From: Hyphomicrobiales bacterium
GTDB lineage: Bacteria > Pseudomonadota > Alphaproteobacteria > Rhizobiales > Beijerinckiaceae
Direction of reading: 5' to 3'
Assembly (NCBI GenBank): GCA_015655535.1
Contig: JAATEW010000414.1
Span: 1-25,489, forward strand
DNA: 25,489 nucleotides
This document shows, piece by piece, positions 8,232-14,786 of the stretch (its first letter is position 1; each line of letters opens with the position of its first letter). The notes beneath the pieces were generated by a model. That model ran no database searches, had not been told where the DNA came from, and worked only from the letters and a program-made list of their open reading frames with translations. Both the position numbers and the translations under genes were made by a program.

Positions 8232-9485
8232 ATGGAATCCTTTTCCCGTCGCAACATGCTGGCCGCCGGCGCGGCCGGTGCCGCCCTTGCCGCTGCTTCA
8301 TCGGCCGCACATGCCGCCACGTTCGGCAATCCGGATGAGCCGCCGCAAGGTAAGATCAATGCCAATCCCGGCAGCTTTCGCGATCCCGGTCCGCAGAACC
8401 CGGCGCTCTCTTCGCAATTTCCCGACGCGGTCGATCCGCCGGCCACCGATATCGGCGACTTGGCGCAGTTCTGGTCCTCCTTCAACAATGCGCATAAGCG
8501 CGTTCAGAATGGCGGCTGGGCGCGTCAGGTGACGCAAGCCGATTTTGCCATTTCCGACACGTTCTCAGGCGTCAACATGCGGCTCGCCGCCGGCGGCATA
8601 AGGGAGCTTCATTGGCACCTTGCAGCGGAATGGGCGATCATGACCTATGGCCATTGCAGGGTCACTGTGCTCGACCAAAAAGGCCGGCCTTACGTGCAGG
8701 ATGTGAAGGAAGGCGATCTTTGGTATTTCCCGGCCGGATTTCCGCATTCGCTGCAAGGGCTCGGGCCTGACGGATGCGAATTCGTCATCGCTTTCGATGA
8801 CGGCAATGCCTCCGAGTTCAATACATTGCTGGTAACCGATTGGTTCGCGCATACGCCGCCTGCCATTCTCGCGAAGAATTTCGGCGCTGCCGAAGAAACA
8901 TTCAAATCGATTCCCTTGAACGATCTTTGGATCTTCCAAGGAAAAGAGCCGGGGCCCTTGGCCGAGGCGCAGGCCGCCGTTGCAAGCTCCGCCGGTTCGC
9001 CGCCCTTTCCGTTCACCTTCTCATTGTCGGGGGTGAAGCCTTTCCGCGACAATAAGAGCGGCACTCTGCAAATCGCAGACAGCACGAGTTTCAACGTTTC
9101 GAAAACGGTCGCGGCGGCGCTCCAGACGATCAAGCCCGGCGGCTTGCGCGAATTGCACTGGCATCCGAATGCCGACGAATGGCAATATTGGATCAAAGGC
9201 GAAGGCCGCATGGGCGTCTTCAATGCCGGGCCGCGCGTCCAGACGCAGGATTTCAAGCCGGGCGACATAGGCTATGTCAAACGCGCTGCCGGTCATTATA
9301 TCGAGAACACCGGGACGACGGATCTCGTTTTGGTGGCCGTGTTCCGGGCCGCGGAATATCAGGAAGTCTCGCTGTCGGATTGGCTGGCGCATACGCCGCT
9401 CGAGCTTGTGGCGCAGCACTTGAACATCGATCCGGCGGTTCTGGCGAAATTCCCGAAAGATGCGCCGGGATTGATGCCGGCGTGA
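8232..9485 (+). CDS. oxdC: Bicupin oxalate decarboxylase, Tat-exported
   Basis: A 417-residue protein with two cupin domains. It is expected to bind Mn and convert oxalate to formate and CO2 outside the cytoplasm. The N-terminus (SRRNMLAAGAAGAALAAASSAAHA) is a twin-arginine-type signal peptide. Domain 1 carries the metal ligands His127, His129, Glu133 and His172; domain 2 has His309, His311, Glu316 and His355. The lid segment is SEFNT (194-198), which keeps the Glu (195) equivalent to the catalytic Glu162 of Bacillus subtilis OxdC, favouring decarboxylase over oxidase activity. The ATG is chosen over a GTG at 8223 because AAGAGG lies 8 bp before it. The gene stands alone; no formate dehydrogenase is adjacent. 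Confidence 0.93.
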   Translation: MESFSRRNMLAAGAAGAALAAASSAAHAATFGNPDEPPQGKINANPGSFRDPGPQNPALSSQFPDAVDPPATDIGDLAQFWSSFNNAHKRVQNGGWARQVTQADFAISDTFSGVNMRLAAGGIRELHWHLAAEWAIMTYGHCRVTVLDQKGRPYVQDVKEGDLWYFPAGFPHSLQGLGPDGCEFVIAFDDGNASEFNTLLVTDWFAHTPPAILAKNFGAAEETFKSIPLNDLWIFQGKEPGPLAEAQAAVASSAGSPPFPFTFSLSGVKPFRDNKSGTLQIADSTSFNVSKTVAAALQTIKPGGLRELHWHPNADEWQYWIKGEGRMGVFNAGPRVQTQDFKPGDIGYVKRAAGHYIENTGTTDLVLVAVFRAAEYQEVSLSDWLAHTPLELVAQHLNIDPAVLAKFPKDAPGLMPA

Positions 9486-9531
9486 ACGGCATATTGTCCG
9501 AAGCTTCCTTATTTCAGGGCTCTCGGGCAAA

Positions 9532-9795
9532 ATGAAACTAGTTCTCGATCAAATGTCAGCGATGGTAAGGCCATGGCCAAGCTACTCGAAGAAGCGCTTG
9601 AAGCCGCGCATCCTTCCTCCTGAAATTCAGCACGATATCGCGCGTGTCGTCATGATGATGGCTGGCAAGGACGAACCGATCCTTCAAATGACGGCGGAGG
9701 AAGAAGCTTCCTTCGCCGAATCGCGCGCGCAAGCCGGACGGGGGGATTTTGCTTCGGACGAACGGATGCAGGCCATCTGGTCGAAGAATCTGTGA
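9532..9795 (+). CDS. Type II antitoxin-like protein, N-terminus apparently frameshifted
   Basis: As read, the frame gives 87 residues. From LPPEIQHDIARV onward it resembles short antitoxins that pair with RelE/ParE toxins (helical, acidic, ending FASDERMQAIW). The expected N-terminus for that group, MAKLLEEALEA, is encoded in a different frame from an ATG at 9573, and that frame hits TGA at 9621-9623. Removing one base near 9604-9609 would join it to RILPPEIQ in the frame used downstream. So either the antitoxin is frameshifted, or a longer, altered N-terminus starting at 9532 (or 9562) is used. Its stop overlaps the toxin start by 4 bp (GTGA), the usual translational coupling for TA pairs. 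Confidence 0.7.
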   Translation: MKLVLDQMSAMVRPWPSYSKKRLKPRILPPEIQHDIARVVMMMAGKDEPILQMTAEEEASFAESRAQAGRGDFASDERMQAIWSKNL

Positions 9796-10082
9796 AGCTT
9801 CGCTTTACCTCGCGCGCCGCCGACGAGCTCGAAGAGATCATCGAATATATCCGGGAGCGATCACCGCAGGGCGTGAGGCATGTGCGCTCGCGTATTCAAA
9901 AGATGACGTCGTATGTCCTGGTGCATCCCCATACGGGAACTCTGACAAGTTCTGGACTGCGGCGTTTAGCAGCGACGCTTCATCCCTATTTGATCTTCTA
10001 TAAAGTGTTTGCGAACGAGGTCGTCGTCGTGGGAGTTCGCCATAGCGCCCGTGACCCGTCCTCAATGCCTGGAGCGGATTGA
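9792..10082 (+). CDS. RelE/ParE-family toxin
   Basis: A 96-residue protein starting at a GTG that overlaps the antitoxin stop. It has the compact RelE/ParE layout: an N-terminal strand (KLRFTSRAADEL), two helices (LEEIIEYIRERS and VRHVRSRIQKM), then PHTGT, LRRLAATLHPYLIFYKV and the final strand VVVVGVRHSARDP. The HPYLIFY and VRHSARDP segments are typical of the ParE-like branch, which targets gyrase, while RelE relatives cut mRNA on the ribosome; the sequence alone does not settle which. It appears intact, which is notable given the likely antitoxin frameshift upstream. Confidence 0.85.
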   Translation: MKLRFTSRAADELEEIIEYIRERSPQGVRHVRSRIQKMTSYVLVHPHTGTLTSSGLRRLAATLHPYLIFYKVFANEVVVVGVRHSARDPSSMPGAD

Positions 10083-10106
10083 TGAAGGGCTTTCGCTACG
10101 GACGCC

Positions 10107-10754
10107 TCATCGCCTTGGCCCGTAGGCCCGCATGAAAACCGCGACGGCAGCGCCGACGGTATGCTCGACTTCGGCGTCGCTGATCTCGTCGTCGGGGCAA
10201 AACATCAGGCGCTTATGAATGTCGCCGAGGCAGAGTTGGATGAAATGGATCGCAGCGGTGTCCGGCTCCGGCGCCTCCAACCGTCCAGCCTCTGTCTGCT
10301 TGGCGAAATAGGCGGAAAGCCGGCCGAAGCCATGTTTCGGGCCGGTCTCGTAGAAGGCGCGACCGATGCGCGGGAATTTCGCCGCGACCGCGATGACGGT
10401 GCGGACCTGCGCGATGATTTCAGGCGTCATCATCATTGTCAGAAGCGAGCGGCCCAGTTCGGTGAGGGCACCGGCTATATCCGCGCTATCTTCGTCAATG
10501 GCCCAGCATTGTTCGACCTGTTGCTCGCGCTCGGCCCGGATCAAGGCCTCGAACAGAGCCTCCTTCGAGTCGAAATGAAAATAGATCGTGCCTTTGGAAA
10601 CACCGGCCGTGCGGGCAATGTCGTTCATGCTCGCGCCGTCGAAGCCTTGCGCAAGGAAGACGCGTCTGGCGCCGTCGAGAATTTGCCGCGCCTTATCGTC
10701 GTCGAGCAAGGACGTGGCTTGAGGCTCCGGATCTTTCGTGGAAATGGATGCCAT
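10107..10754 (-). CDS. TetR/AcrR-family transcriptional regulator
   Basis: A 215-residue repressor-type protein. The N-terminal DNA-binding domain covers roughly residues 22-68 (ILDGARRVFLAQGFDGASM, then the helix-turn-helix DIARTAGVSKGTIYFHFDSKEALFEA). The C-terminal domain has a LGDIHKRLMFCP segment, as in AcrR/RutR-like members that sense small ligands; the ligand is unknown. A perfect palindrome lies just upstream of a consensus -35 in its own promoter, suggesting autoregulation. It is not clearly in an operon with its neighbours: the toxin gene converges on it and the coiled-coil gene ends 145 bp upstream. No efflux pump is present, so its targets may lie elsewhere. Confidence 0.93.
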   Translation of the reverse strand: MASISTKDPEPQATSLLDDDKARQILDGARRVFLAQGFDGASMNDIARTAGVSKGTIYFHFDSKEALFEALIRAEREQQVEQCWAIDEDSADIAGALTELGRSLLTMMMTPEIIAQVRTVIAVAAKFPRIGRAFYETGPKHGFGRLSAYFAKQTEAGRLEAPEPDTAAIHFIQLCLGDIHKRLMFCPDDEISDAEVEHTVGAAVAVFMRAYGPRR

Positions 10755-10801
10755 GGCATGTCATGCGATCTGCCGGAACATCGGCCGCTTTTCGACTAAA
10801 C

Positions 10802-10829
10802 CTTTAAAATCCAACGGATTTCATGTCAA
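10802..10829 (-). promoter_or_regulatory. Promoter of the tetR-type gene
   Basis: Read on the minus strand, a perfect TTGACA -35 (10824-10829) is followed after 16 bp by a TTAAAG -10 (10802-10807). It lies 48-75 bp before the ATG at 10754. Confidence 0.55.
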
Positions 10830-10834
10830 TGTTA

Positions 10835-10849
10835 ACCGAACCGTTCGGT
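10835..10849. promoter_or_regulatory. TetR-type palindromic operator
   Basis: A perfect inverted repeat, ACCGAAC-C-GTTCGGT, with 7-bp arms around one base. It is 5 bp upstream of the -35 hexamer of the TetR gene. Size, symmetry and place are those of an operator bound by a TetR dimer; binding by this regulator is inferred. Confidence 0.65.
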
Positions 10850-10899
10850 ATGATTCGGCGATCAATAGGCCGTGAAAGGCGTTGCCGCAGTCCGCACTT

Positions 10900-11991
10900 T
10901 CAAGGCTTCGAAGCCGTCGGCCAGATGGGGCGCAACAGACGCACCCCCTGCTCTTCGGGTTCGTCCGGTGCCGTCTGGCGCAGGTCCGAAAGCTCGCGCG
11001 ACAGGCTCGCACATTCCTGCCGGGCCGCGCTCAGCGCGCCCTGTAAAGCCGCGTTTTCGGTACGCAGCCGATCGATCCGGTCGATCAGCCCGCGCTCGCC
11101 CGTGCGCATGCGTTCGACAAGCCCGTCATGCTTGGAGCGAAGCTCTTCCCCCGTTTGCGTGGCTTGACGCAAGTCGGCGTCATGCGATTCAAGCTTGGCA
11201 GCCAAAGTGCGCAGCCGCGTCAGGCTTTCGCTATGCGCGTCCTGAGCGTCCTTGAGCCGTCCTTCGAGATCGGCGACGCGGAAGCCTTGGCGTTCATATT
11301 TTTCGATCGCCGCGACGCGCGCCGCGTCGCTCGCGTGGACCTCGTCGCGGGCGCGCTCCAGATGGCTCGCAAGCAAAGTGGCTTCGGCTTCCTTATTGCG
11401 CAGCAAGGCCTGCGTTGACAGCAAAGCCCGTCCCGTATCCGCGAGGCGCGCTTCAAGCGCTGCCCCGCAGGCCGAAAGCGCGGCAAGCGATGCCTTTTGC
11501 TCGTCGTTCAGAGCCAGCGCGCCATTATGGCTGCGTGCGAGAGCGTTGTATTTTTCCTTCTCGCGCGCGCGGAGACCGTCGAGATCGTAGAGCTCTTTGG
11601 ACAGCGCCGAGGCCTCGGTCGAGAGCTCCGAATGGGCCCGGCTCAATTTCGCGACGTCGAGGCTCAATTCGGCATTGGTCTGACGCAGCCCGGCAACATG
11701 GTCCTGCATCTGCGTGATTCGCGCGGCGCGGCGCCCGAGTTCGGCGAGATCGGCCGCGCGGGCTTCGTTGAGCGCCTCGGCCTTGAGCTCGACGCGCCTT
11801 TGCTTGACCGCGGATTCAGCCCGGACCTGATCGCGGTCCGCGAGAATTTCCCGCATCGATAAGGGTAATTGCATTTCGAGGCGGCGGACCGACAGCCGTA
11901 CGGCGCGCGCCCAGAAGACCGGCGCGAACGCAAGCGCCACGAGTCCCGCAATCAGGAACCCGAGCGCGAAAACCATCACCTGTTCGATCAC
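10900..11991 (-). CDS. Membrane-anchored coiled-coil protein of unknown function
   Basis: A 363-residue protein starting at GTG (an ATG at 11976 is an alternative). One transmembrane helix near residues 6-28 (VMVFALGFLIAGLVALAFAPVFW) is followed by a basic stretch and about 280 residues rich in Ala, Glu, Arg and Leu with long heptad-like patterns, so it is probably an elongated coiled coil in the cytoplasm. The last 25 residues are Pro-rich. Proteins of this shape are common downstream of envelope genes in Hyphomicrobiales, but no function can be named. It follows eipA in the same direction with a 93-bp gap containing TTAACCAT on the coding strand, so it may have its own promoter. Confidence 0.75.
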   Translation of the reverse strand: MIEQVMVFALGFLIAGLVALAFAPVFWARAVRLSVRRLEMQLPLSMREILADRDQVRAESAVKQRRVELKAEALNEARAADLAELGRRAARITQMQDHVAGLRQTNAELSLDVAKLSRAHSELSTEASALSKELYDLDGLRAREKEKYNALARSHNGALALNDEQKASLAALSACGAALEARLADTGRALLSTQALLRNKEAEATLLASHLERARDEVHASDAARVAAIEKYERQGFRVADLEGRLKDAQDAHSESLTRLRTLAAKLESHDADLRQATQTGEELRSKHDGLVERMRTGERGLIDRIDRLRTENAALQGALSAARQECASLSRELSDLRQTAPDEPEEQGVRLLRPIWPTASKP

Positions 11992-12084
11992 GAAAACACG
12001 CCGAGCCCAGGTCGAAAGGAATTTTGACTATGCCATGACCCGGGGCCAAGATCAAAAGCGGTTAAAACCTTGGGAAATCAATGG

Positions 12085-12672
12085 TTAAAAAGGGTTCCAC
12101 GTGGCGTGGTTGGTAAATTTGAGATAACCTAAGTTAAGGCCAAGCCTAGCGCCGAGCCCCGAACGAATCGGAATGACGACGATATTATTGGCGCCGAGCG
12201 CCGTCATGCTGAAGCCGCCGACGAGATAGGCGGAGCCGACCATCCCGCCGAAGCGCTGAAAAATCGCTTCCGTCGCGGGCAGGTTGTAAACGAGCATCAT
12301 GGTGCGGTCGCCATCGGCGCCGGCATCGAAGCCGAGCGAAGGACCCTGCCAATAGACCTTCAGGTCGCCGGCATTGCGGGTATACATGACGCCCTCGCCA
12401 TAACGCAGGCCGCCGACGAAGGCCCCTCCCGCTTCCTGGCCGAGGATATAGCCGTTCGGGCGTCCCCATTGCTTGGTGGCTTTCTCGACCACCTGGGCGA
12501 GGCCGCGTGAGATCGTGCCGAAAAACTGATGGCCGCTGCGGATCAGCTCGTCCGAGGAATAATCCCCAGGCCGCTCCGGGCCGGGATCTGCGCGGAGCTG
12601 AGTCGCCGTGAGGCTGGAAAGGCCAAGACCGGCGGCCAGAATAGCAAAATCTCGGCGCGAAATCGGTGGCAT
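12085..12672 (-). CDS. eipA: EipA-like periplasmic protein (DUF1134)
   Basis: A 195-residue exported protein. The N-terminus MPPISRRDFAILAAGLGLSSL is a twin-arginine-type signal. The mature domain has the features of DUF1134: GGLRYGEGVMYTRNAGDLKVYWQGPSLGFDAG, VYNLPATEAIFQRFGG, and a C-terminus LGYLKFTNHATWNPF. In Brucella abortus this family is EipA, a soluble periplasmic beta-barrel needed for envelope stress resistance and reported to be directly activated by CtrA. A GGAGAG box precedes the ATG by 5 bp. A perfect CtrA box lies about 95 bp upstream, which supports the same regulation here. It follows cysQ by 104 bp. Confidence 0.9.
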   Translation of the reverse strand: MPPISRRDFAILAAGLGLSSLTATQLRADPGPERPGDYSSDELIRSGHQFFGTISRGLAQVVEKATKQWGRPNGYILGQEAGGAFVGGLRYGEGVMYTRNAGDLKVYWQGPSLGFDAGADGDRTMMLVYNLPATEAIFQRFGGMVGSAYLVGGFSMTALGANNIVVIPIRSGLGARLGLNLGYLKFTNHATWNPF

Positions 12673-12765
12673 GGGTCTCTCCGCAAAGCAGCCCGGCCGG
12701 ACGCGAAAGGGGATCCAAAATCATCATGATCGAGGATGTCGCCGCGCAGTGTGGGAAAAGTAAGG

Positions 12766-12780
12766 TTAACAGAAGCTTAA
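12766..12780 (-). promoter_or_regulatory. CtrA box upstream of eipA
   Basis: TTAA-CAGAAGC-TTAA is a perfect full CtrA site (TTAA-N7-TTAA). It overlaps the stop codon of cysQ and lies 94-108 bp before the eipA ATG. Brucella eipA is known to be CtrA-activated; binding here is inferred. Confidence 0.7.
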
Positions 12781-13667
12781 TTCCGAGACGCCTTGTTCAG
12801 GGAAGCAAGGGTCTTCGGCGAAAGTTTCGGCGTGGTCGCGACGGCCGGATCGCCCCAGGCAATGAAGGGTCCATTTTTGAATTGGTCCTTGGCCTTGCCG
12901 TAGCGTAAAGGCAGGCCCGCCGCGTCAAGAACGATGCCGCCCGCGGCGCGCAAAATCGCGTCGCCCGCGGCGGTATCCCATTCCATCGTATTGCCGAAGC
13001 GCGGATAGACATCGGCGCCGCCTTCGGCGACTGCGCAAAATTTCAAGGATGATCCGGCTGAGCGGCGCTCGGTGATCGGCAGCTTGGCCAAAAAGGCATC
13101 GGTTTCGGCGTCGGCGTGCGAACGGCTTGCGAGCGCCGTCCACCCTTCGCGCGGCGGCAGACGCACATGAATGGGCGTGCGCTCTTCGAGCGGAGGGAGA
13201 GCCATTCCGGGTTTGACATTGCAGGAAAAAGCCTTTTCGCCCGCCATCCAAAGCCGGTCGATCGCCGGCGCATAGACAACGCCGGCGCAAGGCACCCCAC
13301 CGAGAATCAGCCCGATATTGATGGTGAATTCGCCATTGTGGCTGAGGAATTCGCGAGTACCGTCCACCGGATCGACAAGGATGAAGGCCCCGCCGCAAGA
13401 CGGCTTATGCCCATGCGCGGCCGCCTCTTCCGCGAGGACGGGCAATTGCGGCAATTGCGTCGCCAAGCCTTCGAGAATGATGGCTTCGGCATATTCGTCG
13501 GCGTCGCAGACGGGGCTTTTATCGGGTTTGCAGCGCGCGTGGCTGTCGGTGTCATAGACCCGCATCACCGCGACAGCGGCCCTCAAAGCCAATTGTGCGA
13601 AAATTTCCGCGATCGCATCGCGATCGAATGACAAGGGGCTGGCGCTTAGCCGCGTTTTTAAAGACAT
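12777..13667 (-). CDS. cysQ: 3'(2'),5'-bisphosphate nucleotidase
   Basis: A 296-residue member of the inositol-monophosphatase-like, Mg-dependent, Li-sensitive phosphatase family. CysQ removes a phosphate from 3'-phosphoadenosine 5'-phosphate, a by-product of sulfate assimilation. Visible metal-site motifs are LAEEAA, DPVDGTREF (the DPxDGT signature) and WDTAAGDAIL near the C-terminus; SPVCDADEYAE supplies the N-terminal Asp. The start is the ATG at 13667; an in-frame TTG at 13685 is possible. A TATAGA lies just before the ATG, so a leaderless transcript is conceivable. It is the first gene of a minus-strand run leading to eipA. Specificity within the IMPase superfamily is inferred from overall resemblance to CysQ. 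Confidence 0.92.
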   Translation of the reverse strand: MSLKTRLSASPLSFDRDAIAEIFAQLALRAAVAVMRVYDTDSHARCKPDKSPVCDADEYAEAIILEGLATQLPQLPVLAEEAAAHGHKPSCGGAFILVDPVDGTREFLSHNGEFTINIGLILGGVPCAGVVYAPAIDRLWMAGEKAFSCNVKPGMALPPLEERTPIHVRLPPREGWTALASRSHADAETDAFLAKLPITERRSAGSSLKFCAVAEGGADVYPRFGNTMEWDTAAGDAILRAAGGIVLDAAGLPLRYGKAKDQFKNGPFIAWGDPAVATTPKLSPKTLASLNKASRN

Positions 13668-14014
13668 TTCGTCTATAGGTCCCAACCGGCGGTCATCCTG
13701 ACCTGAAAACCGCCCCTATTCAAGCTGATCCGTCGAATTCGGGGCAGCTGTTACATGGAAGCCACCTTGAATGAGGGCTTCGGTCGCTTTGTCGCAGGTC
13801 TCCGCCGGGACCGAAGGCCTGAAACGGGATGTTTAGACATCGGCCCTATCCGTCCGAGGCGGCGTGATCCCGATCAAACCAGCAGCCTGTATGTATGAGT
13901 TTGCATTGTGACTCTGCAAGAGTATCAAAATAACTTCGATCGGCGGCGTGACGCTGATTCGGGCTTCTTGCGTGTCCAGATGCGTCCCTTCGCTCGGTCA
14001 AACCTGGAGGACCT
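13668..14014. other. Intergenic region between divergent cysQ and chpT
   Basis: About 350 bp with no convincing gene. It must hold both promoters. A possible chpT promoter is TTGCAT (13901-13906), 16 bp, then TATCAA (13923-13928), about 87 bp before the chpT ATG; it is weak. No full CtrA box is seen. The open frame on the minus strand here is a shadow extending back from chpT. Confidence 0.5.
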
Positions 14015-14683
14015 ATGACAGCCTTTACACTCGATTCTCTCGATCTCGCCGCGCTGCTATGTTCCCGCGTCTGCCACGACGTGATCAGCCCGGTCGGCGC
14101 CATCGTGAATGGGCTTGAGGTCCTCGAAGAGGAAAAAGATGCGGAGATGCGCGGAATCGCGCTCGACCTCATCAAGAAAAGCGCCGAGACGGCATCGGCC
14201 CGGCTGCAATTCTGCCGTCTCGCTTTCGGCGCGGCGGGTTCCGTCGGCGCCTCGATCGATACGGGCGACGCCGAGCAGGTGACGCGCGGACTTTTTGCCG
14301 ACGGACGCACGATTCTGGAATGGAACGGCCCGCGGATTCTGCTGCCGAAAAACAAGGTCAAGCTGATCCTCAATCTTTGCCTTGTCGCGGCGGGCGCCAT
14401 TCCGCGCGGCGGCATCGTGAGCGTGACATTGGCTGGAAGCGAGACGGACACCAAGATCAGCGTCGCGGCGAAAGGCACGAATGCACGGCTCCCAAGCCAT
14501 GTGCCGGGTCTTCTCTCGGGAGAGCCCGAGAGCAATACGATCGATGCGCAAGCCATTCAGCCTTACTATACGGGCCTCATCGCGCGCGCGGCCAATATGA
14601 CGCTTGAGCTTGCAACCTCTCCCGACCTGGTTGCAATCGAAGCGGTTCCGGCGTCGGTTCCGGCCGTGGCTGCAATGGCTTGA
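14015..14683 (+). CDS. chpT: Histidine phosphotransferase ChpT
   Basis: A 222-residue protein of the ChpT/HPTransfase family. ChpT is a dimer that carries phosphate from the hybrid kinase CckA to CtrA and CpdR. The phosphorylated His is His21 in SRVCHDVISPVGAIVNGLEVL, which forms the first helix of the four-helix bundle. The remainder (from about residue 95) is a degenerate ATPase-like domain (KVKLILNLCLVAAGAIPRGG), as expected. A GGAGG box precedes the ATG. It is followed at about 100 bp by cheA on the same strand; ctrA lies 5 kb downstream. CckA is not in the window. Confidence 0.92.
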   Translation: MTAFTLDSLDLAALLCSRVCHDVISPVGAIVNGLEVLEEEKDAEMRGIALDLIKKSAETASARLQFCRLAFGAAGSVGASIDTGDAEQVTRGLFADGRTILEWNGPRILLPKNKVKLILNLCLVAAGAIPRGGIVSVTLAGSETDTKISVAAKGTNARLPSHVPGLLSGEPESNTIDAQAIQPYYTGLIARAANMTLELATSPDLVAIEAVPASVPAVAAMA

Positions 14684-14786
14684 TCTTTCAGCCGAGCCGC
14701 TATCGTTCATAAAAGATCTATCGCCTTCAAGGCTCTTTAACGATCAAAGCGATACCCTCCGGGCGCAAAAGCTGTGGCCGGACCGG

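Noticed and set aside
13846..14556. 236-codon minus-strand frame over chpT
   Set aside because: Composition is Ser/Arg/Pro-rich shadow; chpT on the plus strand is supported by family motifs.
14604..14786. Upstream extension of cheA into chpT
   Set aside because: Starts inside chpT, is Arg/Trp-rich, and the normal CheA start (MDELL) is at 14787-14790.
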